Assembly: GCA_943737045.1 (NCBI GenBank)
Contig: CALSFV010000438.1
Coordinates: 1-64,000 of the forward strand
From: Parapristionchus giblindavisi
Lineage: Eukaryota; Nematoda; Chromadorea; Rhabditida; Diplogasteridae
Direction of reading: 5' to 3'
Length of the DNA stretch: 64,000 nucleotides
Shown here: positions 22,513-33,814 of the stretch, piece after piece
Layout of the letters: every line of letters begins with the position of its first letter
How positions within the stretch are numbered: position 1 is the stretch's first letter
The notes under the pieces: model-generated
What the model saw: only the letters and a program-made list of their open reading frames with translations
What the model was told of the DNA's origin: nothing
Databases searched by the model: none
Translations under genes and position numbers: made by a program

Positions 22513-23021
22513 ATGTCAATATCCCCGTCTCCCGAGTCTTCTCCCAAATCCCCTAGCTCTCCGATTCTCTCCAGTGATGTTAGTTCTGGATCAACCTATT
22601 CTCCCGTCAAACCTACCGTACCAACGCCCCCACTTGGTTATCCTTTGCCGGCTGGTAGTTGCCCCAATTGGGAGGATGGTTTACCGCCCCACATCGAAGC
22701 TCTCAATCTATTCAAGGGTGTGCATTCTCGGCAGCTAGAGATGTTTCTGTCCCTTCCTAAGGAAACACACATTGAACAAATGAAAAGTATGGGTTTGCTG
22801 CCATCAAGCAAGACTTGCATGTGCGGCTGTACGATGACTCTCAAAAAAAAACAGAAAGAAATCAATTCTCATGGTGGTTCATCTGCCCCTACAGAACTTG
22901 CTACAAAAGAGTTTCAATTGCAAGGGGAACGATCTTTGAGCACATGAAGCTACCGTACCAAGATGTCTTCAGAATAATATATGCTTTTTTTTTCGTACCA
23001 ATTAGTCGATTCACTCATTAA
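22513..23021 (+). pseudogene. Merlin-like transposase N-terminal remnant, two frames (copy 3)
   Basis: The first frame, 22513-22947, encodes 144 residues nearly identical to copy 2, with Ser61 replaced by Ile (PHIEAL). The A9 run lies at 22843-22851, and the -1 frame with the WWFICPYRTC segment follows. An extra T in the T-run (nine instead of eight, about 22985) shifts the frame after YAFF, so the second frame stops at 23021, earlier than in the sister copies. This shows that the sequence after the T-run is free to drift, in keeping with its being outside any functional transposase. The catalytic domain is absent. Confidence 0.8.
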
Positions 23022-23199
23022 TATTTCTTCATTAATAAATTTGTTAGCACGTTCTGGTTAGAGCACAGACATACAGACAAACCAGGTAAGACACACAGGG
23101 GAGATGAGAGAGGAGAGAGAGCTGGACAGTGAGAGTAAGCGAGAGAGCGTGTTCTAGCGAGAGAGAGCGCATGCGAGGCTTGTAGTTTGTATCGCCCCC

Positions 23200-23207
23200 T
23201 ATAAATA
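23200..23207 (+). promoter_or_regulatory. TATA box pointing outward, copy 3
   Basis: TATAAATA, identical in sequence and in distance from the right end to the other copies. Confidence 0.45.
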
Positions 23208-23277
23208 GCCTCGGCCTGCTCATTCTTCGCCTCTGATTCATCAGTTGCGCCTCTCTTATTCGAGAGCATTTTGGTTT

Positions 23278-23402
23278 GGGGAAGGGACTTCGCGATGAAG
23301 ACCCTTCCCTACCCCGGACTTCTCCATCTTCTTGGAGAAGTCGCCGAGCAGGAGCCGGCTGGGGCTTCTCCCCCTTCCAGGCTATCTGCCTGGAAAAGGG
23401 GG
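23278..23402 (+). other. Three-hairpin cluster at right end, copy 3
   Basis: Same three inverted repeats and loops as copy 2; no stem-breaking change seen. Confidence 0.65.
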
Positions 23403-23452
23403 CGGGGCTTAAAGGGGGCGTGGCAAGTGTGCACATTTGCGGAACAAGCGCC
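23398..23452 (-). repeat. Right terminal inverted repeat, copy 3
   Basis: Complement of 22245-22299. It carries CACATTTGCGG as in copy 1. The target duplication follows at 23453-23460. Confidence 0.95.
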
Positions 23453-23672
23453 CCAGATTCGACCAGGGAATCACTCAGAAGCAAGGGGCTAGCCCAGATT
23501 CGACCAGGGAATCACTCAGAAGCAAGGGGCTAGCCCAGATTCGACCAGGGTATCACTCAGAAGCAAGGGGCTAGCCCAGATTCGACCAGGGAATCGCTCA
23601 GAAGCAAGGGGCTAGCCCAGATTCGACCAGGGGATAACTCAGAAGCAAGGGGCTAGCCCAGATTCGACCAGG

Positions 23673-26283
23673 TTATCACTCAGAAGCAAGGGGCTAGCCC
23701 AGATTCGACCAGGGAAACACTTAGAAGCAAGGGGCTAGCCCAGATTCGACCAGTGAATCACTCAGAAGCAAGGGGCTAGCCCAGATTCGACCAGGGAATC
23801 GCTCAGAAGCAAGGGGCTAGCCCAGATTCGACCAGGGAATAACTCAGAAGCAAGGGGCTAGCCCAGATTCGACCAGAGAATCACTCAGAAGCAAGGGGCT
23901 AGCCCAGATTCGACCAGGGAATCACTCAGAAGCAAGGGGCTAGCCCAGATTCGACCAGGGTATCAGATTCAGATTCGACCAGGGAATCACTCAGAAGCAA
24001 GGGGCTAGCCCAGATTCGACCAGGGAATCACTCAGAAGCAAGGGGCTAGCAAAGATTCGACCAGGGAATAACTCAGAAGCAAGGGGCTAGTCCAGATTCG
24101 ACCAGGGAATCACTAAGAAGCAAGGGGCTAGCACAGATTCGACCAGGGAATCACTCAGAAGCAAGGGGCTAGCCCAGATTCGACCAGGGAATCACTCAGA
24201 AGCAAGGGGCTAGCCCAGATTCGACCAGGGAATCACTCAGAAGCAAGGGGCTAGCCCAGATTCGACCAGGGAATCACTCAGAAGCAAGGGGCTAGCCCAG
24301 ATTCGACCAGGGAATCACTCAGAAGCAAGGGGCTAGCCCAGATTCGACCAGGGAATCACTCAGAAGCAAGGGGCTAGCAAAGATTCGACCGGGGAATCAC
24401 TCAGAAGCAAGGGGCTAGTCCAGATTCGACCAGGGAATCACTCAGAAGCAAGGGGCTAGCCCAGATTCGACCAGTGAATCACTCAGAAGCAAGGGGCTAG
24501 CCCAGATTCGACCAGGGAATCGCTCAGAAGCGAGGGGCTAGCCCAGATTCGACCAGGGAATAACTCAGAAGCAAGGGGCTAGCCCAGATTCGACCAGAGA
24601 ATCACTCAGAAGCAAGGGGCTAGCCCAGATTCGACCAGGGAATCACTCAGAAGCAAGGGGCTAGCCCAGATTCGACCAGGGTATCAGATTCAGATTCGAC
24701 CAGTGAATCACTCAGAAGCAAGGGGCTAGCCCAGATTCGACCAGGGAATCACTCAGAAGCAAGGGGCTAGCCCAGATTCGACCAGGGAATCACTCAGAAG
24801 CAAGGGGCTAGTCCAGATTCGACCAGGGAATCACTCAGAAGCAAGGGGCTAGTCCAGATTCGACCAGGGAATCACTCAGAAGCAAGGGGCTAGCCCAGAT
24901 TCGACCAGGGAATCACTCAGAAGCAAGGGGCTAGCCCAGATTCGACCAGGGAATCACTCAGAAGCAAGGGGCTAGCACAGATTCGACCAGGGAATCACTC
25001 AGAAGCAAGGGGCTAGCCCAGATTCGACCAGGGAATCACTCAGAAGCAAGGGGTTAGCCCAGATTCGACCAGGGAATCACTCAGAAGCAATGGACTAGCC
25101 CAGATTCGACCAGGGAATCACTCAGAAGCAAGGGGCTAGCCCAGATTCGACCAGGGTATCACTCAGAAGCAAGGGGCTAGCCCAGATTCGACCAGGGAAT
25201 CACTCAGAAGCAAGGGGCTAGCCCAGATTCGACCAGGGAATCACTCAGAAGCATGGGGCTAGCCCAGATGCGACCAGGGAATCACTCAGAAGCAAGGGGC
25301 TAGCCCAGATTCGACCAGGGAATCACTCAGAAGCAAGGGGCTAGCCCAGATTCGACCAGGGAATCACTCAGAAGCAAGGGGCTAGCCCAGATTCGACCAG
25401 GGAATCACTCAGAAGCAAAGGGCTAGCCCAGATTCGACCAGGGAATCACTCAGAAGCAAGGGGCTAGCCCAGATTCGACCAGGGAATCACTCAGAAGCAA
25501 GGGGCTAGCCCAGATTCGACCAGGGAATCACTCAGAAGCAAGGGGCTAGCACAGATTCGACCAGGGAATCACTCAGAAGCAAGGGGCTAGCCCAGATTCG
25601 ACCAGGGAATCACTCAGAAGCAAGGGGTTAGCCCAGATTCGACCAGGGAATCACTCAGAAGCAAGGGGCTAGCCCAGATTCGACCAGGGAATCACTCAGA
25701 AGCAAGGGGCTAGCCCAGATTCGACCAGGGTATCACTCAGAAGCAAGGGGCTAGCCCAGATTCGACCAGGGAATCACTCAGAAGCAAGGGGCTAGCCCAG
25801 ATTCGACCAGGGAATCACTCAGAAGCATGGGGCTAGCCCAGATGCGACCAGGGAATCACTCAGAAGCAAGGGGCTAGCCCAGATTCGACCAGGGAATCAC
25901 TCAGAAGCAAGGGGCTAGCCCAGATTCGACCAGGGAATCACTCAGAAGCAAGGGGCTAGCCCAGATTCGACCAGGGAATCACTCAGAAGCAAAGGGCTAG
26001 CCCAGATTCGACCAGGGAATCACTCAGAAGCAAGGGGCGAGCCCAGATTCGACCAGGGAATCACTCAGAAGCAAGGGGCTAGCCCAGATTCGACCAGGGT
26101 ATCACTCAGAAGCAAGGGGCTAACCCAGATTCGACCAGGGTATCACTCAGAAGCAAGGGGCTAGCCCAGATTCGACCAGGGAATAACTCAGAAGCAAGGG
26201 GCTAGCCCAGATTCGACCAGGGTATCATTCAGAAGTAAGGGGCTAGCCCAGATTCGACCAGGGAATCACTCAGAAGCAAGGGG
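23673..26283 (+). repeat. Segmental duplication, member B (offset 14,433 bp)
   Basis: Partner of 9240-11850, with the same order and spacing of five independent markers. A small private difference is CACTAAGAAG near 24112 against CACTCAGAAG in member A. The right limit lies where TCGCTC appears at about 26,307 in this copy only. Confidence 0.85.
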
Positions 26284-26499
26284 CTAGCCCAGATTCGACC
26301 AGGGAATCGCTCAGAAGCAAGGGGCTAGCCCAGATTCGACCAGGGAATCACTCAGAAGCAAGGGGCTAGCCCAGATTCGACCAGGGAATCACTCAGAAGC
26401 AAGGGGCTAGCCCAGATTCGACCAGGGAATCACTCAGAAGCAAGGGGCTAGCCCAGATTCGACCAGGGAATCACTCAGAAGCAAGGGGCTAGCCCAGAT

Positions 26500-27850
26500 T
26501 CGACCAGTGAATCACTCAGAAGCAAGGGGCTAGCCCAGATTCGACCAGGGTATCACTCAGAAGCAAGGGGCTAGCCCAGATTCGACCAGGGAATAACTCA
26601 GAAGCAAGGGGCTAGCCCAGATTCGACCAGGGTATCATTCAGAAGCAAGGGGCTAGCCCAGATTCGACCAGGGAATCACTCAGAAGCAAGGGGCTAGCCC
26701 AGATTCGACCAGGGAATCACTCAGAAGCAAGGGGCTAGCCCAGATTCGACCAGGGAATCGCTCAGAAGCAAGGGGCTAGCCCAGATTCGACCAGGGAATC
26801 ACTCAGAAGCAAGGGGCTAGCCCAGATTCGACCAGGGAATCACTCAGAAGCAAGGGGCTAGCCCAGATTCGACCAGGGAATCACTCAGAAGCAAGGGGCT
26901 AGCCCAGATTCGACCAGGGAATCACTCAGAAGCAAGGGGCTAGCCCAGATTCGATCAGGGAATCACTCAGAAGCAAGGGGCTAGCCCAGATTCGACCAGG
27001 GTATCACTCAGAAGCAAGGGGCTAGCCCAGATTCGACCAGGGAATCACTCAGAAGCAAGGGGCTAGCCCAGATTCGACCAGGGAATCACTCAGAAGCATG
27101 GGGCTAGCCCAGATGCGACCAGGGAATCACTCAGAAGCAAGGGGCTAGCCCAGATTCGACCAGGGAATCACTCAGAAGCAAGGGGCTAGCCCAGATTCGA
27201 CCAGGGAATCACTCAGAAGCAAGGGGCTAGCCCAGATTCGACCAGGGAATCACTCAGAAGCAAAGGGCTAGCCCAGATTCGACCAGGGAATCACTCAGAA
27301 GCAAGGGGCGAGCCCAGATTCGACCAGGGAATCACTCAGAAGCAAGGGGCTAGCCCAGATTCGACCAGGGTATCACTCAGAAGCAAGGGGCTAACCCAGA
27401 TTCGACCAGGGTATCACTCAGAAGCAAGGGGCTAGCCCAGATTCGACCAGGGAATAACTCAGAAGCAAGGGGCTAGCCCAGATTCGACCAGGGTATCATT
27501 CAGAAGTAAGGGGCTAGCCCAGATTCGACCAGGGAATCACTCAGAAGCAAGGGGCTAGCCCAGATTCGACCAGGGAATCACTCAGAAGCAAGGGGCTAGC
27601 CCAGATTCGACCAGGGAATCACTCAGAAGCAAGGGGTTAGCCCAGATTCGACCAGGGAATCACTCAGAAGCAAGGGGCTAGCCCAGATTCGACCAGGGAA
27701 TCACTCAGAAGCAAGGGGCTAGCCCAGATTCGACCAGGGTATCACTCAGAAGCATGGGGCTAGCCCAGATGCGACCAGGGAATCACTCAGAAGCAAGGGG
27801 CTAGCCCAGATTCGACCAGGGAATCACTCAGAAGCAAGGGGCTAGCCCAG
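26500..27850 (+). repeat. Triplicated 1.35-kb satellite block, member 2
   Basis: Partner of 12,600-13,950 (offset 13,900) and of the block from 30,157 (offset 3,656). TCGATCAGG at 26951 and GCATGGGG at 27099 and 27755 are the diagnostic markers. Confidence 0.82.
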
Positions 27851-28575
27851 ATTCGACCAGGGAATCACTCAGAAGCAAGGGGCTAGCCCAGATTCGACCA
27901 GGGAATCACTCAGAAGCAAAGGGCTAGCCCAGATTCGACCAGGGAATCACTCAGAAGCAAGGGGCGAGCCCAGATTCGACCAGGGAATCACTCAGAAGCA
28001 AGGGGCTAGCCCAGATTCGACCAGGGTATCACTCAGAAGCAAGGGGCTAACCCAGATTCGACCAGGGTATCACTCAGAAGCAAGGGGCTAGCCCAGATTC
28101 GACCTGGGAATAACTCAGAAGCAAGGGGCTAGCCCAGATTCGACCAGGGTATCATTCAGAAGCAAGGGGCTAGCCCAGATTCGACCAGGGAATCACTCAG
28201 AAGCAAGGGGCTAGCCCAGATTCGACCAGGGAATCACTCAGAAGCAAAGGGCTAGCCCAGATTCGACAAGTGAATCACTCAGAAGCAAGGGGCTAGCCCA
28301 GATTCGACCAGGGTATCATTCAGAAGCAAGGGGCTAGCCCAGATTCGACCAGGGAATCACTCAGAAGCAAGGGGCTAGCCCAGATTCGACCAGGGAATCA
28401 CTCAGAAGCAAGGGGCTAGCCCAGATTCGACCAGGGAATCGCTCAGAAGCAAGGGGCTAGCCCAGATTCGACCAGGGTATCAGATTCAGATTCGACCAGG
28501 GAATCACTCAGAAGCAAGGGGCTAGCCCAGATTCGACCAGGGAATCACTCAGAAGCAAGGGGCTAGCCCAGATTC

Positions 28576-28630
28576 GGCGCTTGTTCCGCAAATGTGCACA
28601 CTTGCCACACCCCCTTTAAGCCCCGCCCCC
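28576..28630 (+). repeat. Left terminal inverted repeat, copy 4
   Basis: Pairs with 29726-29780; positions 16 and 34 differ. The following C-tract has eight C. Confidence 0.95.
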
Positions 28631-28841
28631 CCCTCCAACCGTGCACTGCGTACTCTCTCATATCTGAACGCTCTCTCACCTCTCTCTCGGCATCTTGCGC
28701 AGTCTCTCATATGCCAACGCTCTCTAGCGCTCACTCTCTCATATATCAACGCTCTCTCTCTCACTCTTGATTAACTAATGATGACCTAACAAGACAATAA
28801 GCGGGGTAAAACAAGGTTTACCTCATTCAATCAGTCTAATT

Positions 28842-29389
28842 ATGTCAATATCCCCGTCTCCCGAGTCTTCTCCCAAATCCCCTAGCTCTCCGATTCTCTC
28901 CAGTGATGTTAGTTCTGGATCAACCTATTCTCCCGTCAAACCTACCGTACCAACGCCCCCACTTGGTTATCCTTTGCCGGCTGGTAGTTGCCCCAATTGG
29001 GAGGATGGTTTACCGCCCCACAGCGAAGCTCTCAATCTATTCAAGGGTGTGCATTCTCGGCAGCTAGAGATGTTTCTGTCCCTTCCTAAGGAAACACACA
29101 TTGAACAAATGAAAAGTATGGGTTTGCTGCCATCAAGCAAGACTTGCATGTGCGGCTGTACGATGACTCTCAAAAAAAAACAGAAAGAAATCAATTCTCA
29201 TGGTGGTTCATCTGCCCCTACAGAACTTGCTACAAAAGAGTTTCAATTGCAAGGGGAACGATCTTTGAGCACATGAAGCTACCGTACCAAGATGTCTTCA
29301 GAATAATATATGCTTTTTTTTCGTACCAATTAGTCGATTCACTCATTAATATTTCTTCATTAATAAATTTGTTAGCACGTTCTGGTTAG
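28842..29389 (+). pseudogene. Merlin-like transposase N-terminal remnant, two frames (copy 4)
   Basis: The first frame, 28842-29276 (144 residues), matches the apparent consensus of the five copies, without the private changes seen in copies 1-3. The A9 run is at 29172-29180. The -1 frame then carries WWFICPYRTC and VSIARGTIFE and ends at 29389. The leader has seven or more Ser-Pro/Pro-Ser steps in its first 40 residues, unlike the compact start of bacterial relatives; whether it is true coding sequence or an untranslated leader that happens to be open is unclear. The catalytic domain is absent. Confidence 0.8.
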
Positions 29390-29527
29390 AGCACAGACAT
29401 ACAGACAAACCAGGTAAGACACACAGGGGAGATGAGAGAGGAGAGAGAGCTGGACAGTGAGAGTAAGCGAGAGAGCGTGTTCTAGCGAGAGAGAGCGCAT
29501 GCGAGGCTTGTAGTTTGTATCGCCCCC

Positions 29528-29535
29528 TATAAATA
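29528..29535 (+). promoter_or_regulatory. TATA box pointing outward, copy 4
   Basis: TATAAATA in the same context and position as the other copies. Confidence 0.45.
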
Positions 29536-29605
29536 GCCTCGGCCTGCTCATTCTTCGCCTCTGATTCATCAGTTGCGCCTCTCTTATTCGAGAGCATTTT
29601 GGTTT

Positions 29606-29730
29606 GGGGAAGGGACTTCGCGATGAAGACCCTTCCCTACCCCGGACTTCTCCATCTTCTTGGAGAAGTCGCCGAGCAGGAGCCGGCTGGGGCTTCTCCC
29701 CCTTCCAGGCTATCTGCCTGGAAAAGGGGG
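29606..29730 (+). other. Three-hairpin cluster at right end, copy 4
   Basis: Same three inverted repeats and loops as copy 2. Confidence 0.65.
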
Positions 29731-29780
29731 CGGGGCTTAAAGGGGGCGTGGCAAGTGTGCACATATGCGGAACAAGCGCC
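29726..29780 (-). repeat. Right terminal inverted repeat, copy 4
   Basis: Complement of 28576-28630. It carries CACATATGCGG as in copies 2 and 5. The target duplication follows at 29781-29788. Confidence 0.95.
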
Positions 29781-32658
29781 CCAGATTCGACCAGGGAATC
29801 ACTCAGAAGCAAGGGGCTAGCCCAGATTCGACCAGGGAATCACTCAGAAGCAAGGGGCTAGCCCAGATTCGACCAGGGAATCGCTCAGAAGCAAGGGGCT
29901 AGCCCAGATTCGACCAGGGAATCGCTCAGAAGCAAGGGGCTAGCCCAGATTCGACCAGGGGATAACTCAGAAGCAAGGGGCTAGCCCAGATTCGACCAGG
30001 TTATCACTCAGAAGCAAGGGGCTAGCCCAGATTCGACCAGGGAAACACTTAGAAGCAAGGGGCTAGCCCAGATTCGACCAGTGAATCACTCAGAAGCAAG
30101 GGGCTAGCCCAGATTCGACCAGGGAATCGCTCAGAAGCAAGGGGCTAGCCCAGATTCGACCAGTGAATCACTCAGAAGCAAGGGGCTAGCCCAGATTCGA
30201 CCAGGGTATCACTCAGAAGCAAGGGGCTAGCCCAGATTCGACCAGGGAATAACTCAGAAGCAAGGGGCTAGCCCAGATTCGACCAGGGTATCATTCAGAA
30301 GCAAGGGGCTAGCCCAGATTCGACCAGGGAATCACTCAGAAGCAAGGGGCTAGCCCAGATTCGACCAGGGAATCACTCAGAAGCAAGGGGCTAGCCCAGA
30401 TTCGACCAGGGAATCGCTCAGAAGCAAGGGGCTAGCCCAGATTCGACCAGGGAATCACTCAGAAGCAAGGGGCTAGCCCAGATTCGACCAGGGAATCACT
30501 CAGAAGCAAGGGGCTAGCCCAGATTCGACCAGGGAATCACTCAGAAGCAAGGGGCTAGCCCAGATTCGACCAGGGAATCACTCAGAAGCAAGGGGCTAGC
30601 CCAGATTCGATCAGGGAATCACTCAGAAGCAAGGGGCTAGCCCAGATTCGACCAGGGTATCACTCAGAAGCAAGGGGCTAGCCCAGATTCGACCAGGGAA
30701 TCACTCAGAAGCAAGGGGCTAGCCCAGATTCGACCAGGGAATCACTCAGAAGCATGGGGCTAGCCCAGATGCGACCAGGGAATCACTCAGAAGCAAGGGG
30801 CTAGCCCAGATTCGACCAGGGAATCACTCAGAAGCAAGGGGCTAGCCCAGATTCGACCAGGGAATCACTCAGAAGCAAGGGGCTAGCCCAGATTCGACCA
30901 GGGAATCACTCAGAAGCAAAGGGCTAGCCCAGATTCGACCAGGGAATCACTCAGAAGCAAGGGGCGAGCCCAGATTCGACCAGGGAATCACTCAGAAGCA
31001 AGGGGCTAGCCCAGATTCGACCAGGGTATCACTCAGAAGCAAGGGGCTAACCCAGATTCGACCAGGGTATCACTCAGAAGCAAGGGGCTAGCCCAGATTC
31101 GACCAGGGAATAACTCAGAAGCAAGGGGCTAGCCCAGATTCGACCAGGGTATCATTCAGAAGTAAGGGGCTAGCCCAGATTCGACCAGGGAATCACTCAG
31201 AAGCAAGGGGCTAGCCCAGATTCGACCAGGGAATCACTCAGAAGCAAGGGGCTAGCCCAGATTCGACCAGGGAATCACTCAGAAGCAAGGGGTTAGCCCA
31301 GATTCGACCAGGGAATCACTCAGAAGCAAGGGGCTAGCCCAGATTCGACCAGGGAATCACTCAGAAGCAAGGGGCTAGCCCAGATTCGACCAGGGTATCA
31401 CTCAGAAGCATGGGGCTAGCCCAGATGCGACCAGGGAATCACTCAGAAGCAAGGGGCTAGCCCAGATTCGACCAGGGAATCACTCAGAAGCAAGGGGCTA
31501 GCCCAGATTCGACCAGGGAATCACTCAGAAGCAAGGGGCTAGCCCAGATTCGACCAGGGTATCACTCAGAAGCAAGGGGCTAACCCAGATTCGACCAGGG
31601 TATCACTCAGAAGCAAGGGGCTAGCCCAGATTCGACCTGGGAATAACTCAGAAGCAAGGGGCTAGCCCAGATTCGACCAGGGTATCATTCAGAAGTAAGG
31701 GGCTAGCCCAGATTCGACCAGGGAATCACTCAGAAGCAAGGGGCTAGCCCAGATTCGACCAGGGAATCACTCAGAAGCAAGGGGCTAGCCCAGATTCGAC
31801 CAGGGAATCACTCAGAAGCAAGGGGCTAGCCCAGATTCGACCAGGGAATCACTCAGAAGCAAAGGGCTAGCCCAGATTCGACAAGTGAATCACTCAGAAG
31901 CAAGGGGCTAGCCCAGATTCGACCAGGGTATCATTCAGAAGCAAGGGGCTAGCCCAGATTCGACCAGGGAATCACTCAGAAGCAAGGGGCTAGCCCAGAT
32001 TCGACCAGGGAATCACTCAGAAGCAAGGGGCTAGCCCAGATTCGACCAGGGAATCGCTCAGAAGCAAGGGGCCAGCCCAGATTCGACCAGGGAATCACTC
32101 AGAAGCAAGGGGCTAGCCCAGATTCGACCAGGGAATCACTCAGAAGCAAGGGGCTAGCCCAGATTCGACCAGGGAATCACTCAGAAGCAAGGGGCTAGCC
32201 CAGATTCGACCAGGGAATCACTCAGAAGCAAGGGGCTAGCCCAGATTCGATCAGGGAATCACTCAGAAGCAAGGGGCTAGCCCAGATTCGACCAGGGTAT
32301 CACTCAGAAGCAAGGGGCTAGCCCAGATTCGACCAGGGAAACACTCAGAAGCAAGGGGCTAGCCCAGATTCGACCAGGGAATCACTCAGAAGCAAGGGGC
32401 TAGCCCAGATTCGACCAGGGAATCACTCAGAAGCAAGGGGCTAGCCCAGATTCGACCAGGGTATCACTCAGAAGCAAGGGGCTAGCCCAGATTCGACCAG
32501 GGAATCGCTCAGAAGCAAGGGGCTAGCCCAGATTCGACCAGGGAATAACTCAGAAGCAAGGGGCTAGCCCAGATTCGACCAGGTTATCACTCAGAAGCAA
32601 GGGGCTAGCCCAGATTCGACCAGGGAATCGCTCAGAAGCAAGGGGCTAGCCCAGATTC
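29781..32658 (+). repeat. 41-bp satellite array, segment 5
   Basis: Same monomer and orientation. It starts with the flank shared with copy 5, then holds member 3 of the triplicated block (about 30,157-31,550), then further TAACCC, CATTCAGAAGTAAGG and ACAAGTG variants. A private GGCCAGCCC occurs near 32070. The last monomers before copy 5 are TCGCTC, TAACTC, GGTTATC and TCGCTC, without a 24-bp unit. No gene is seen. Confidence 0.97.
30157..31550 (+). repeat. Triplicated 1.35-kb satellite block, member 3
   Basis: GTGAATC at 30163 and GCATGGGG at 30755 and 31411 repeat the markers of 26,507, 27,099 and 27,755 at an offset of 3,656 bp. It diverges near 31.55 kb, where GGCTAACCC appears several monomers early. 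Confidence 0.8.
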
Positions 32659-32713
32659 GGCGCTTGTTCCGCAAATGTGCACACTTGCCACACCCCCTTT
32701 AAGCCCCGCCCCC
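32659..32713 (+). repeat. Left terminal inverted repeat, copy 5
   Basis: Pairs with 33810-33864; positions 16 and 34 differ. The following C-tract has 12 C, as in copy 2. Confidence 0.95.
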
Positions 32714-32926
32714 CCCCCCCTCCAACCGTGCACTGCGTACTCTCTCATATCTGAACGCTCTCTCACCTCTCTCTCGGCATCTTGCGCAGTCTCTCATATG
32801 CCAACGCTCTCTAGCGCTCACTCTCTCATATATCAACGCTCTCTCTCACTCTTGATTAACTAATGATGACCTAACAAGACAATAAGCGGGGTAAAACAAG
32901 GTTTACCTCATTCAATCAGTCTAATT

Positions 32927-33473
32927 ATGTCAATATCCCCGTCTCCCGAGTCTTCTCCCAAATCCCCTAGCTCTCCGATTCTCTCCAGTGATGTTAGTTC
33001 TGGATCAACCTATTCTCCCGTCAAACCTACCGTACCAACGCCCCCACTTGGTTATCCTTTGCCGGCTGGTAGTTGCCCCAATTGGGAGGATGGTTTACCG
33101 CCCCACAGCGAAGCTCTCAATCTATTCAAGGGTGTGCATTCTCGGCAGCTAGAGATGTTTCTGTCCCTTCCTAAGGAAACACACATTGAACAAATGAAAA
33201 GTATGGGTTTGCTGCCATCAAGCAAGACTTGCATGTGCGGCTGTACGATGACTCTCAAAAAAAACAGAAAGAAATCAATTCTCATGGTGGTTCATCTGCC
33301 CCTACAGAACTTGCTACAAAAGAGTTTCAATTGCAAGGGGAACGATCTTTGAGCACATGAAGCTACCGTACCAAGATGTCTTCAGAATAATATATGCTTT
33401 TTTTTCGTACCAATTAGTCGATTCACTCATTAATATTTCTTCATTAATAAATTTGTTAGCACGTTCTGGTTAG
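32927..33473 (+). pseudogene. Merlin-like transposase N-terminal remnant, A8 variant (copy 5)
   Basis: The first frame opens at 32927 like the others, but the A-run at 33257-33264 has eight A. The frame therefore passes into a third reading frame (KKNRKKSILMVV) and stops at 33352 after 141 residues. A simple -1 slip no longer reaches the WWFICPYRTC frame, which remains present downstream and ends at 33473. This copy argues that the A-run drifts freely now, whatever its past use. The catalytic domain is absent as in the other copies. Confidence 0.8.
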
Positions 33474-33611
33474 AGCACAGACATACAGACAAACCAGGTA
33501 AGACACACAGGGGAGATGAGAGAGGAGAGAGAGCTGGACAGTGAGAGTAAGCGAGAGAGCGTGTTCTAGCGAGAGAGAGCGCATGTGAGGCTTGTAGTTT
33601 GTATCGCCCCC

Positions 33612-33619
33612 TATAAATA
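33612..33619 (+). promoter_or_regulatory. TATA box pointing outward, copy 5
   Basis: TATAAATA in the shared context. Downstream of this copy lie 30 kb of uninterrupted satellite, so this is the outward promoter with the longest possible satellite template. Confidence 0.45.
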
Positions 33620-33689
33620 GCCTCGGCCTGCTCATTCTTCGCCTCTGATTCATCAGTTGCGCCTCTCTTATTCGAGAGCATTTTGGTTT

Positions 33690-33814
33690 GGGGAAGGGAC
33701 TTCGCGATGAAGACCCTTCCCTACCCCGGACTTCTCCATCTTCTTGGAGAAGTCGCCGAGCAGGAGCCGGCTGGGGCTTCTCCCCCTTCCAGGCTATCTG
33801 CCTGGAAAAGGGGG
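33690..33814 (+). other. Three-hairpin cluster at right end, copy 5
   Basis: Same three inverted repeats and loops as copy 2. Confidence 0.65.

Larger units (their letters stand above)
22245..23452 (+). mobile_element. Merlin-like non-autonomous DNA transposon, copy 3
   Basis: 1,208 bp with ~55-bp inverted repeats and target octamer CCAGATTC at 22237-22244 and 23453-23460. Structure as in copy 2. Private differences are a 10-C tract after the left repeat, T9 instead of T8 near 22985, and AT in place of AG in CCCCACATCG near 22690. Its left flank equals those of copies 1 and 2, and from about 220 bp downstream its right flank equals that of copy 1 at an offset of 14,433 bp. Confidence 0.92.
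23453..28575 (+). repeat. 41-bp satellite array, segment 4
   Basis: Same monomer and orientation. The first part (to about 26.28 kb) is the 14,433-bp-offset partner of segment 2, with 24-bp units at 23958 and 24679 and GCATGGGG at 25254 and 25828. The next part (26.5-27.85 kb) is member 2 of the triplicated block. One 24-bp unit at 28475 lies 101 bp before copy 4. No gene is seen. Confidence 0.97.
28576..29780 (+). mobile_element. Merlin-like non-autonomous DNA transposon, copy 4
   Basis: 1,205 bp with ~55-bp inverted repeats and target octamer CCAGATTC at 28568-28575 and 29781-29788. It has the shortest C-tract with an intact G (eight C). Its left flank has a 24-bp unit 101 bp upstream rather than 224 bp: the same arrangement as copies 1-3 less three monomers. 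Its right flank (two TCACTC, two TCGCTC, GGATAACTC, GGTTATC, AAACACTTA) matches copy 5. Internal structure as in copy 2. Confidence 0.92.
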
